In this document: positions 16,601-27,974 of the stretch, piece after piece
Layout: every line of letters starts with the position of its first letter
How positions within the stretch are numbered: position 1 is the stretch's first letter
NCBI RefSeq assembly: GCF_932526225.1
Contig: NC_064034.1
Location: forward strand, 3,396,001 to 3,460,000
DNA length: 64,000 nucleotides
Direction of reading: 5' to 3'
Source of the DNA: Nematostella vectensis
Lineage: Eukaryota > Cnidaria > Anthozoa > Actiniaria > Edwardsiidae
The notes under the pieces: generated by a model
The model's database searches: none
What the model saw: the letters and a program-made list of their open reading frames with translations, nothing else
What the model was told of the DNA's origin: nothing
Position numbers and translations under genes: made by a program

Positions 16601-19330
16601 CCATCAAATTACAAGCTGCTTTGGCACAACTGAGATGAGTTTAAGATTTCCTGTAGGTCAGTTGGAAGGACCATTGGATAATATTCTGGACTTAATGCTG
16701 AATATTATGATAGTACATTAGTATATTTCCATATAATCGCAAACTGAAGAAAGATCCTCCATCCCAAACTGTCTGTAGAAAAGGAGGGCTGAATAAAATG
16801 TTGTTGGCTTGAAGCAATAGCATCTGCGTTGGAGTTCCAATAGATAAAATGCAAAAAATTCAAGATGGCTGGTTTTGGAGAGACCACACACAAAAATTTG
16901 ACTGAATATAAAACAGGCTCTGGTAGGTTTCCTCTGGTACAATCCACTGGGCCTCTAAAGACTCACAAGTTATGGATGTTTTTTTTGCTTCGCTTTAAAA
17001 AAAAAAGGTCAATTTTTTGTTCAATACCAGCGTCGTTCTCAGGCTGAAATACACGGTTTAAGACATATCTGAATGTTCTTCGAACTTATCCCAAATGTTT
17101 GATTTAAACATCCAAAGAAAAGTCGAATAAGAAGGACTACTGGTTTCCCATAGTGCAGAATACGATTCGATGCGAATGAGTATTTTTCACTGAATGGAGG
17201 TTGAAAAATCCCAAAACAAATAATAGCTTTGAAAATAGCTTCTTCTTCCTGACCAACAGCATGTAAGTTTCTTCGGTGTCGTAGACATTTCAATTTCAAG
17301 TAACCTAACTTGACTTCTCACATCGATGAGTATCACGATGCGAACCCCATCGCTTAAATGCTACAAGAACGGCATAGTACTTTATGGAGCCTGAAGATAA
17401 TGTGTCCTAATATTAGAACATGTAATATTTTGTTTACATTAAGTACTAGCCCAAGTTGATTTCCCGTATGTAAACAAAGCTTGAGGCATGCAGTGCACTA
17501 AGTTGCTTAGGATCCTTTAAACACAATAACTAATCCTTGAAAAAATTAGAGAGATAAAATAATTTAAATGATTGCTTGTCATGTTGTGACTGTTATGCGC
17601 TACATTATGGCCCTAAGGTAAATAAACCAAGACTTCTACAGCTATATCAACTTTACAATGTGCGACTGAGAACTTGAAACTAGTTGCACAATACAAAAAT
17701 TAAATCAGTATTTTGGTTGGCCTCTGGTAGTCAACATTGATTGAAGCATTAATATAAGCTGGTGCAATACTGCATATTAATACCTTCATGAAAGGCTCTG
17801 CTTGATTCCGTAAATCAGCCACAGTAAGAGCCGAGCGTGCATACCCCACAAAGTAAGTGGATTTAGGAACAAGCCCATCTTTGAAGAGAAACCTAAAAAA
17901 AAACATATCGAGTTAAATACATAATATAGGAGCACATTAATTGTATACACCCCATGTAGAGATATAAGCAACTCGTTGAAACGAGTTCAGACACACAACG
18001 CAAATGTACGGTTTGTTGTGAAGTTGAGTAAAAACCCCTTGGAGAAATGTGCTTGTTTGGGTTGCTACACATAGTTGTCCCTATCTCTCAGGAGATAGGT
18101 GTGAACCGTCCACATTGATTGAGACAACTCTGTCACTAGGATTATCCCTATCTTCTAGACAGAGACAACTTGGGGCCCCGAGTTCTCTTGGGGTTCTCAT
18201 GGAAATGGTGGTTTTTGTACTACAGTAAATGTATGGAATAGCTCAGGGCCCTCAGACATCCGTACCCCTGAGGGGACCAAAAATTTACCCCCCACTATTC
18301 AGAAATACCAACATGCACTTCATTTAAATTGCCTTGAATAGGGGACTTGTGCTAAGAGATCACGTTACCTTTCTGGGTGGCAAATTCAAAAAAAAATAAT
18401 CAAACAAAAAAAGCAGAAATGACTGCGCCCGTCACAGTAGAGAACAGCAAATAAATAAACTAAAGCTATTCTGGATGAAGAGAATTCTGGCTTTTTTTCG
18501 TAATCACTGAATAAGTTGTTTTTTGTTGCTTGATCACAGCAAAGGCTGATCTTTATTTGAATTGAATAATTGTCAAAAAGATAAACAATTTGCTTTATCT
18601 TGTTTGAGGCATTTCCTACCATAATGTCGGGTATATTTTCTTTTTTGCAAGATCCCCCTATAATAAAGCAACCATGTGATATTAGTACGAGTTTTTGGCA
18701 AGCATATTATTAATAGTTGATCAAGAGTAAACTGCTTGAAATTTCAAAACAAAGCTGTCAGTCTTTTGTCAAAGGTGCTTCGCTACTAAAATTTGGTCAG
18801 CCTGCAGCCGAAAAAAAAAATATCATCCAATAGGGCAAAAGGGTATCGCATGAAAACAGGCCACGAGCCGAAAGCAGCTTTTGCATGCATTTAGCAGCAT
18901 CTGAACAAGGTCAGCACGAGTGAACTTCGTGAACAAGAGTATCATACTCAACTGAAGTTAGTAAACAATTCCGATTCTAAACAGTAAGGGAGAAGAGCAG
19001 ACATCTTTGATTTGTAGACGGCGATGCAAACGCTTAGAATATACTCAATTATATTTTCTGATGAACATTGTTTTGCAAATATACTTAGCTTGCCCCATCG
19101 CTCGTTACCAAAAATCGGTACAAATAACGGAAGAAGAAACGTAATAAATTTGATAGACCGGGTAAATAAAGAACGAGTTACCAATACGAAAATAGCTTAG
19201 CAAAACGCAGGCGTTTAATATGACTATGTCTAATGCTCTATTTATTTTTCACACGATGTAGAAAGCTTGTACCTACCGAGGCTCCAAATACAACGATGAT
19301 GGTTTTTGCCGGCTCTGAACCACGGCCCAT
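10608..19330 (-). CDS. G6PD: Glucose-6-phosphate dehydrogenase, 5' eight exons (3' part not in window)
   Basis: The enzyme oxidises glucose-6-phosphate with NADP+ in the cytosolic pentose phosphate pathway. Exons in order of translation are 19277-19330, 18620-18657, 17784-17892, 12962-13179, 12470-12628, 11903-12028, 11057-11150 and 10608-10794. All have canonical junctions and consistent phases, giving 328 codons. Visible marks are the NADP-binding start [19 protein letters not shown] (split by an intron), [23 protein letters not shown], the catalytic [15 protein letters not shown] and [10 protein letters not shown]. Exon 2 is only 38 bases. The last exon ends at donor ATG|GTACAG. The remaining ~165 residues expected from the human protein are not found before the mobile element, so they lie beyond it or are lost. 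A 5' UTR intron is suggested by an acceptor just before the start. Confidence 0.93.
11351..11535. mobile_element. MITE-like element with ~60-bp imperfect terminal inverted repeats
   Basis: The left arm begins AGGCCCCGTGCAAACTG and continues through CCAGCACCTGCCAGCATTGCTGG. The right arm is its imperfect inverse, ending CAGTTTGCATGGGGCTT. TAA occurs at both outer edges, compatible with a 3-bp target duplication of the PIF/Harbinger type. It contains no coding sequence. It sits in the G6PD intron between exons 11903-12028 and 11057-11150. Confidence 0.7.
13180..17783 (-). other. 4.6-kb G6PD intron with a minisatellite
   Basis: This intron separates the exon ending FMK from the exon starting VKEEE. 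Apart from the 14-bp minisatellite at 14929-15984, I see only AT-rich unique DNA. A short direct repeat resembling TTATTCAGTA(CA)TATTTATAGTCA occurs on both sides of the minisatellite, at about 14893 and 16328. No additional exon was found. Confidence 0.6.
14929..15984. repeat. 14-bp G-rich minisatellite, about 75 copies
   Basis: The unit is AGGGGTGTGGATAC or AGGGGGGTGGATAC, with rarer 12-, 13- and 16-base variants (for example AGGGGCGGATAC). Because 14 is not a multiple of three and the unit lacks stops in most frames, it creates long artefactual open frames on both strands. The G runs make the + strand prone to G-quadruplex formation. It is intronic in G6PD. Confidence 0.97.
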
Positions 19331-21423
19331 CGCTTCTTTGGCCGGTGAAACACGGCTCTCTGCACACGAAAAAAGCTTGACTTGAATAATAATCAAATAG
19401 GTGATTTAGATTACGTAGTTCCTTTCTGCGCCAGGTGATCTTGGCGAATATATAGCTTTGTTTACTTCGGTCAAGTCGGTGTGATTTGGGCACATGTACA
19501 GAGCGAGTACGGGAATTCCGATCATGAACTGTGCACGTGCTCATGACAAGTAACGCAATATTCCCGCAAAAACTTCGAACGTGAAAATTGAATAGGCACC
19601 GGCCATATTCGGATGAGGTAACTGATTTTTTACCTGTTCGTTTTTTCGTGTCCAGTTATACTGCTCGATATCCTGCTAGTCGGCTCTCCAGTGGGTTAAT
19701 TCGGAAATGCTGTAATTTCGTCAATGCCCTTCACCAGCCAATGTTTGCTTTAACTTATATATTTTTTTCGCGAGATTTTTGCTTCTTGTTATTGCTGATA
19801 TGGTCACTAATAAGAAACTGATCAAAACGGACCGCAAAAGAAACCCCAAGCTCAAAATGTTTACAACAAGGGGGAGGGGGGGGGGCATCCCTCTTTATGT
19901 TTCTATAAGGAAAAGTTCATTTATTTTCCTGAGGGGGGGGGGGAGGGGGGTTTGAGGATACTGCGTCACATGTAGCATCAACCTTTTACAGGTTGACAAC
20001 CTGGTTTAGTTGCACCTTTGAGAAATTGAATGCCTTCAGTTTTCCTGAATTAATGTTTTCAGCGAATTCTTTCCCCTGCACTTTCTGAGTCATATCTCTG
20101 ACACGATTTCAGATACAGTCTTCCCTTAAGTCTTGAGTATAGTCTGTATTTACTATACTGAAATGATTTGAATAAGCACTTATTTAATTTGTCACTCTTT
20201 GAAAGGGGGGGGGGGGTCATTGGAGAGGGTGCACTTGAGAATATCAATGCGAGTTAAATAAAATGAAGATCTACACCATTCAAGTGGTGCTTTTGTTGGG
20301 ATCTCTTTCAGAGGGAGGGAAGGGAAGTGCTAATTAGGTAGCGGTAGCTTAATATTTAAAGTTCTTATAACCTTTCACTTATATCAATCTAGCCAAAACA
20401 AAGCACAGATAAACTTTCAAATTCTGAAAAGGGAATTGAATTTGATTGACATTTGAATTTTCTACAGATCTTTGAAAATTTTCCTGGCCGTGCGAAAGGA
20501 GATTGAATCGAGTGAATTATTCCAAGTTTTGGCAGGAAAACCTGAAAGACGGTATTTTCCTTAAATCCGTTAAAATTCAGAGACAGCAATGCCACAAAAT
20601 ATTGGCGAATTGTTTTCTATTGCAATGCCACCCACAATAAAGAGAAGAACAATTCAAAAGTCCATAATTGTATGCGAAAATAGAAAATATTGTTTTGTTG
20701 TAGGTTTCAAAAACAGCGCGTGTGCACAATGCAAAAACAATTCAAAGACTAAAAAAATATCTGCTTTATTTTGCAGATTTGTTTCCTGAAGTTAAATTAT
20801 CATTTGACTACCAGTTGGAGATATAAAGATGACGGTAAAAGTTGTAACCACACAACATTCTTCAGCAATAACTAAGAAGACATGAAGACGGGAACCAGTT
20901 TAGCGCGCGCACATGTTTTATCATGTAATTTGGTTGACATCTCAGTCTACGTCACAAATGACTGGTTCTGGGCCTTCCAGTCCACTGCCTTTTTTCAGCT
21001 AGTTGACCAAAATACCTCAATGTTACAGATTTGAGAGATTCGCACGAACGCATGTTTTATAGGGTCCATACGAACCACATACCACTTGGAAGATGAAAAT
21101 ATAAAGAATTGACAAAGTCTATCAACTCTGAAAGGTTATATGGACTTTAAAGGAGGGTGCTCATTCAAATCATTATGGTACTTGCCTTATACACAGGCCA
21201 CATATATTTGTGATCACTCACTCTTAGGGTCAGGTATAGGGGCTCTCTGCTTGACATCCTAATCAAATGCTATGCCTACTGCCCCTCCCATAGTACCATG
21301 ATACCCCAGTTTGCTCACAAAAGCGTACATATGTGTATAATCGCTCAAAAATTCAGTTTCAAATATATTTAAATATTTATAATTAATCAAAATAGCCAAA
21401 ATGTCGTGTTTATTTATAAATAT

Positions 21424-21485
21424 GGTTCACCAAAGACTGGTAGTCGACTCTGCCAAATGTTGGCCTTTAAATAAGGTTAGATTTT
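21424..21485 (-). repeat. Copy of a dispersed repeat (GGCAGAGTCGA family)
   Basis: On the minus strand this stretch reads AACATTTGGCAGAGTCGACT followed by a CCAGTCTTTGGTG-like segment. It closely matches 27655-27715 (+) and partly 47500-47535 (+). It is probably the 3' end of a transposable-element family. Confidence 0.5.
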
Positions 21486-22440
21486 AGGGCAGACAACTCA
21501 GAATAAGCTCATTGATAAGATAATCATTGATCATGTCAAGTAATCCCGATGTAAATTATCTAACCTTGCTGATATCAACGTAACTCTCGCTCATCTTATA
21601 GCTGTCAACTAAGCTGTCTCAAGCCTAATTTTCTTGAAAATATCCATACATTTACTGTTTTCTCCCGCATTAGCTATCTTGGATGCATTTACTGAATTTT
21701 CTCAAGATTTTTCCTAAAGCGAGGTTGACAGCTATGTCATCTAAACGGGTCGAGAACGTTTTTTTTTTATTTTTTGCAAGGCACATTTTCGGATTGAATT
21801 CATGAGCACAGGCATAGAAAACGTGATAAGAACAATTTTTTTTTAGCAAAAGCCAAATTACCATATCGCAAAAATGCTGTTAAAGTTATTCAAAAATCAA
21901 TGTAGACAACCTACTTACTTCGATACTCATTCAGACGACAATAGTCGAAATTGCGCTTGCCAGTATCAGTAGCATCAAGTTTGAACCTCCAGCTTTTCTT
22001 CCTCTCACGACAAAATTCATTTTTATCCGCCATTACGCTTTCAGCCGAGCAGCGAAGCGTGAACTGGAATCTACCTCCAGGATGCATTGCGAGTCATCAA
22101 GACGTCATAAGGACACAAAGCTCGGTAAATGAAGCAACAGAAAATGTTTTTTATGTTGGGCATTCGTAGAGGTTCACTCGTGCCTATATATTTAGCTAAT
22201 TACATTCGTCTTTCACTTGACCATACCAGTTTTGCATAACGCATCGTTTTTTTCCGTTTTGTTTTCTGGTACTTGATACATGAACATGTTTGTACATTTT
22301 ACATTACATCAACACTTGCGATTTTTGTTTAAATCAACGGGTTTCAAGCGGTACATATGCAACCGACAACAAATTTGTTGAACAGTTTATATAAAAACCT
22401 AGGTTATGACCCGCGTTCTTATAAATAGTGCTTAAGAATT

Positions 22441-22544
22441 TGAAACCACCAACCACCCCTCCCCCCTGAAACCACCAACCACCCCTCCCCCCTGAAACCA
22501 CCAACCACCCCTCCCCCTGAAACCACTAACCACCCCTCCCCTAA
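22441..22544. repeat. Four tandem copies of a ~26-bp C-rich repeat
   Basis: The unit begins GAAACCACCAACCACCCCTC followed by a short C/T run. The copies differ by one or two bases and in the number of terminal C residues. Confidence 0.9.
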
Positions 22545-23760
22545 ACTTTCGCCCCCCCCCCACTTACATACATACTTTTTATCTGGTCTTTATAGAGATT
22601 GTGTACATGGGATGAGTTCCAAATAAAAGTACAATAATATGGGACCGTCCTGCCGCCCCTGGATGTGGTCTCCAGTAAATTTGTATGCGTCACTCCTCAC
22701 ACCTTGTGTGCTGTTTATGTAGAATATATACAATATGAACATTTCCTGTGCGAAGAATCGCAGAGACTAAGCACAGAACAGGGTAACCTTGGATGAGAGG
22801 GCCATCGAAATTTCCGATCCTAATTCATTTTTCCGGACGAGATTGATAATTTCGGATACAATCTAAATTTCGGGCTCTACTGATATTTTAATGTGGTGTA
22901 AATTACAATACCCGATATTTTTATTATTAGAAAAAGAAATAAACACATAGTTTTGTCATTATGAACAAAATATGAGTCTGCATTATAGAACACATCAGAC
23001 TAACATTGTACAAAAAATATTTTGCTGCTATCTTAGCCTTGGCATATGCTTAAAATTTGGAGAAATCTTAGGCTGGAAGTTCATCTAAAATGGTTCTTAT
23101 AGAATGACAAGGGTGTTTAATAACTTAAAGATAATAACGTTTATTCCAGGCTAAATCGGTTAAGATTGAGGGTACAACTTGCGTATTTCCTTGCCACAAC
23201 AACAACACATTTACTTTTGAGAATGAGGAATACCACGTATTTACCATTACTGTAGGAATACGTTGTCATACATGTAACATTATGATTAGGGGGTTTAAAA
23301 TTCTTGTTACCCAAAAAGAAAAAAATATGAAACTTATGAAATATCAAATCGGAAAATTCAGGAGAGAAGCTCACCTACCTTAGTGATGATTTGTAAGGTC
23401 AAATCTATGTAAGAAATACTGTTATGGTATCATTGACTCCAAGGTCTCATGTGAAAACCAAAAATGTAAGCATTATTATAGCTTGGTTTGACTAATATTG
23501 ACTGCAATCTTCCACACAATTACATAACTGCTTGCCTTTACTTGTACATGCAGAAATCAGTAAAATGTTTAAAATGGCTTAGAACTAAAAACAGATATCA
23601 AACATCAGATTTTAAAAATAAGCTCTCCCTATTTAGTAAGACTCTCATAGGCAAAAAAGGAAATAAGCCAAGATAACATTGTCACAGAGTACCTTTTTTT
23701 TCAATTCGATTTTTTCAGTTCGTAGTATATGGTTTTAATGGTTTAGCGAGAACTCTAGAC

Positions 23761-23848
23761 GTAGCCTGCGTAGCGGCTCAAGGGAAGGGGACGGGCTCAA
23801 GGGAAGGGGAGGGGTCCCTCCCCTTCCCTTGAGCCGCTGCGCAGGCTA
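23761..23848. mobile_element. 88-bp mini-MITE with 8-bp target-site duplication
   Basis: The element starts GTAGCCTGCGTAGCGGCTCA and ends with the near-perfect inverse, ending CGCAGGCTA. The arms are about 30 bp with one mismatch. CTCTAGAC is duplicated exactly at 23753-23760 and 23849-23856. An 8-bp duplication fits hAT- or P-type transposases. The interior is only a second partial copy of the arm. Confidence 0.85.
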
Positions 23849-23995
23849 CTCTAGACGATATATAATATATATGTAACATACATCATGCCTAAAAAACTCG
23901 CTACAACTATCATGCTATTTCTTATGGTACAAAATGCTTAAATACTATAATAAAATCTAATTATCATAATAATAATAATAATAGAAAGGATGATA

Positions 23996-25009
23996 TCAAG
24001 TATCTATTGTGACTGTGGTGTACTGTGACTTCTGTGCCGCAAGGCTATTCTTCTGTGGCTGATGTTTTCTGACATCATTCTCGCTGTAATCACTAAAAAA
24101 ACATTTGGTAAATTGATTACAAAAGCTGAAAAAAATCATTCCGATTACAATAGTATGTAACTATGGCACCTTCACCAATCATAGTTGTTACCTTTTCCCT
24201 TTCTTTGATAGACAGCACACATTTTCTTGCAGCAGGCAAACAGATAGTATCTTTAAATATATGCTTTTTTATTCACAAAACAATTATTTCTCTGCCCATT
24301 TGCCAAAGGGCGTCTGGTGTATAATAGAAAAAAAAGTTCATATTCTTTCTTCAATGTAAAAAAGACGTTTAACTTGTGGGTACAAATTAGCCAGATGGAC
24401 TATACAGTTTATTGTCAATTTTTAATACATACTTGTTTCTTTTATTGAGAGGAGAATCATGACTTTTTCTCTTTGGAGAAAGCTCACTGCTCATGTCTGT
24501 GAAAAATAAAGCACAAGTAAGGGTAAAGAAGGGGGGTTGTTGATACAACACTAGAGACACAGATGATATCCATAAAACGGCATATCAGCAGGGTGATGTG
24601 AGTTGGGATGCTCTGTACTCTTGACTGTTATTATTTGCATGACCTATTTATTGAACAATAGGCATGGGCGGACCTAGAGGTGGACAGAGTGCCCCCCTAT
24701 TTCAGATATATGGCTTATAAATTACAAGAAAGAAAATCTACGGAAGAACAATGAATCTGCCCCCCCCCCCCCCTTTCTTGAAACTCTTGTGCTTCGGCTC
24801 CCCCTTTTTGAAACTTCTGGATCCACCCCTGATGTGTATATGTGCAACACATGTTTGCATCAAATGCGCAACATTACTTATGATGCCTTTTATAATTAAG
24901 GCTTTCACCTAGTGTAACCTTAACTAAAACTAGCGCACCTGAGAAATCAAACTCATCATCAGAGCGGGGATCCTGGATCTCACTCAGAAGATGCTCATCA
25001 CCATATTTC
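23996..25009 (-). CDS. Three 3' exons of an unrecognised Ser/Asp/Lys-rich protein
   Basis: Exons at 24939-25009, 24433-24496 and 23996-24092 have AG/GT junctions and matching phases (phase 1, then phase 2). They give about 77 C-terminal residues ending at TGA 23996-23998. The chain begins KYGDEHLLSEIQDPRSDDEF, continues through an acidic serine stretch and a basic patch (SPKRKSHDSPLNKRN), and ends in a Gln/Ser/Thr tail. It looks intrinsically disordered and possibly nuclear. I do not recognise the family. Upstream exons should lie above 25010 but none was identified. The start, and therefore the full gene, is unknown. Confidence 0.5.
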
Positions 25010-25944
25010 CTAAAAAAATGGAAAAGAATTTTGCCATTTGCATGCAATTAGAAATAGGTCTACTTATGCAGACTTGTCAACTCTCCCGGATAAACCGGAA
25101 GTCTCAAGTCTCAATTTGCAGCAAATCTCCAGGTTAAATGCTAAATCTCCTGGTTGAGTATAATCTTGGAGACTCTGAGTTGTAATTGCCTAAAAACTTC
25201 GTGATGATGAATACAATGTTGTGTAAAGCACAGCGTGTGAGTTTGTAAGTACTATTTTGCTAAACGGAAACTTTGCGAAATGGAAATGTTGCAAAGGGGA
25301 TGTAAGACTACTGTAATAGAAATAGAGAATGTATCAGCTGAGATGATTGGTCAGTTATAAGCCAATTGCGTGTCTCGTCTTGTAGGTCAAGCACGTGAAG
25401 TAGTATGCCAGAGTAAGCGTTCTATTTTTACAAAAGCCAGTCACCAAGCCAAATGTTTAAACATGGCACAATCCATTAACCTGAGTATCAGGCCCTCCTA
25501 TGTTTCTATCGCGCCAGCGAAATTGTTTTCAAGTTTCTGTATTGTGCCCCCCCTCCAAATAAATCTAGGCCTGCCACAGCTATGAGTCAGCATGTTAGAA
25601 TACCCTCCCCCCTCCTGGTGTCCAATGGCTTCGACCAAAAACTAATCTAATAAACTTGCTACGTAGCATAGCAAGTATCTCTTGACATTAAGCAAGTTTC
25701 ACCTAGTAGAAGCCAAACTACTACGCTGTTTGTTTTTAAGCTGGGAGGGAGGGTAGGGGGGCTAAATAAAGGGGGGGCATTTATTAGAGAGGGCGTTTAT
25801 TTCAAACTTGTAAGTTTAGGGGGGGGGGGGCGTTTATTAGATAAGTGGTGTAGAAAAATAGATTAGCATAAACCGATTAAAAACAATGCATCAGCCCATA
25901 TGTCTCATGAAATCCCCTGACCCCAGCCCCCCACCCCCCAATCA

Positions 25945-26690
25945 GAATACAAGCTGCTCTTGATGAGATTCACTCAAGAGTTTAGATATGGAAGGCAAGA
26001 AAAGTATAATTTTGGGTGATACAATCTCAAACTTACTAGTCTCTTCAAAGCTAGACTCGAATACTAAGCAGTTGAAATTTATAAGCGAAACATATCAATA
26101 TGCACAAATAATTCAAAAACCCACTAGAATTACTCCTACAACGCATACGTTAATTGATGATTTTTATACAAACGACCAGATAAAAATCACACATTCTGGA
26201 GTTGTTCATCTTTGGTATTTCCGATCATAGTCTAAGTACTATCAAATCAACACCACAAATCATGGGAAAAAGGCAATTTAAGAACTTTAATCCCAATTCA
26301 TTTATTGAAGACATCAAAAATACACCTTGGGCTGAAACACTTGATAATCCAAATGAAATATGGGACACATTCAAGTTTCTCTTTCTCGAAGTTGACAATA
26401 AGCATGCACCAATTAGAAAAAGAAAAGTACAAAGCAAACCTTCTCCCTTGATAAACTCTGATCTCATGAGCAGAATGAGAACAAAGAGATAACCTTAAAA
26501 GTATCATGGTAAAAATGAATATTCGAAGAAGATTGGGATAACATAGGAGAAACATGGAAGGTTATTAATAGTGCATTAGGGCATAATGGTAAGGCAACAT
26601 CGATTAACAAACTTTTAGCTGCAGACAAATCGTACACTGACAAAAAGGAGGTCGCTCATTGAATGAATACTCATTTCTATTCATTTGGTT
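25945..26690 (+). pseudogene. Broken non-LTR retrotransposon (LINE) fragment, endonuclease to linker
   Basis: The frames contain IILGD, QKPTRITPTTHTLIDDFYTN and SGVVH, then after a frameshift GISDHSLS, the carboxy-terminal signature of APE-type endonucleases. A further shift exposes a linker resembling WKVINSALGHN and INKLLAADKSYTDKKE, typical of CR1/jockey-like LINEs just before the reverse transcriptase. At least two frame breaks and an in-frame stop show it is dead. The reverse transcriptase itself is missing. Confidence 0.8.
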
Positions 26691-27654
26691 GTTTTTGCAA
26701 TCAGTTATTTGACGCGGTCTCATTTTCTTTTTGTGATTTTGCCATTGGGAAATAGCAGTTAGGGGATTGATTGTGTTGCCAGTTGCATATGTTGTATCAT
26801 TGTTAGAGGGCTTTGGACTAGTTATTTAGGTTTATAATTGTGAAAAGAAAAATAGGGCAGTGTATCCAACTTTTTCTTCTCCTTTCACAGCAACCATGTA
26901 TTTATCCACAACCTAACTTTTCCATTTTCTCTGAGCACTGTAGCATTCAATACAGTTCGGACAAGCCCTTTTACGTAAGTTTTATCTCTTGTGCATTGGA
27001 CTTTTCTCGTAAGTGGACACAAACATAAAGCAACACAAAGCAAATGCCATTTGACGTTCCTTTTTCTTTCTAGTATGCGTTAATAGTTTTTTACATTACA
27101 AATCCTAAATAATTCCGTTACGTACTTATGTCATTAATATTTTGAATTATGGTACACAACGAGTTTAAAGCGGATTCAAAATGAATATTATAATCAACAC
27201 TCTTATCTTCCCATTCATCGTTTTTCGTTTTTCATCTAATTTTCGTTTTTATGAGAAAATGGTGTTGACTACACTATGTGACTTCATGTCAACTTTCTTT
27301 AAAGCGGTTAAGTTAAACGTATTTTTGTATATTTTTCTATTTTGGAGAACACAACAACAACCTCGAACGAAGGACTCACCAGTTGTTTTTCGGGGCGAAT
27401 TTTGTATATCTATCAAAGCCACTTTGTTGTCTATATGACCATCTAGGGCATAAACCAGCACAATCCGTGCCCAAACACTGGCCCATGGTCACTAGCTTGC
27501 AGCATTAGAAAACCATCATGTAATTTTCTTACTTCCTCCAAAATCAGATCAAACGTTCGGGTTATTGAAAGCCTCGTTTTGAAGTCACAAAAAGAATATC
27601 ACAGGGAGTGGGTATGGAGTAATATATTAGAAATTGGTTGTGAGTCTGCCCTGA

Positions 27655-27715
27655 AGAAGTCTTATTAAAGACGAAAATTTGGCAGAGTCGATTTCCAGTT
27701 TTTGGTGTATTGTAT
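27655..27715 (+). repeat. Dispersed repeat copy (GGCAGAGTCGA family)
   Basis: The sequence runs GAAGTCTTATTAAAGACGAA, then AATTTGGCAGAGTCGATTTC and CAGTTTTTGGTGTATT. Related copies are at 21424-21485 (-) and 47500-47535 (+). The motif resembles 3' ends of Penelope-like or LINE elements, but that is inference. Confidence 0.5.
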
Positions 27716-27974
27716 TAATTGTTCTGGTACGAGATCGCGACAGTTTGGGCTATTTGATTCTATTCGAAATTGGTTGTAAATATTTAAAAGGTTTATACCT
27801 CAAATCATGGAATAATTTCTTAATTTGATATGTCAAAAAGAATTGAAAATGTAGAATGCATGTTTTGAGTTTTATTTAAGGATTTAGAGAAGTTATGGTT
27901 CTTTTTTGTCTCACCCTCCCTTTCCCTTCAGTACATATTCTTTTGTCGAACTTAGCCACCTCGCCTATTTCAAC

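Larger units (their letters stand above)
19331..23995. other. Intergenic region upstream of G6PD
   Basis: No exon could be supported. It contains G-tracts near 19870 and 19935, a 4-copy ~26-bp repeat at 22441, a dispersed-repeat copy near 21424 and a mini-MITE at 23761. Likely G6PD 5' UTR and promoter lie just above 19330, where an acceptor-like TGTGCAG precedes the start codon by about 20-25 bases. Confidence 0.5.
25010..27974. other. Intergenic/intronic region with a LINE fragment
   Basis: Besides the LINE remnant at 25945-26690 and a dispersed repeat near 27655, it holds G-runs near 25760-25830 and unique AT-rich DNA. It may include upstream exons or the promoter of the minus-strand unknown gene, but I could not identify them. 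Confidence 0.4.

Noticed and set aside
18045-18185. Small hairpins with CCTATCTC/GAGATAGG arms
   Set aside because: Short local palindromes without target duplications; not enough to call an element.
27249-27461. A 70-codon minus-strand frame beginning MLVYALDGHIDNK
   Set aside because: Looks faintly retroelement-like but has no recognisable motif and no neighbours to support it.
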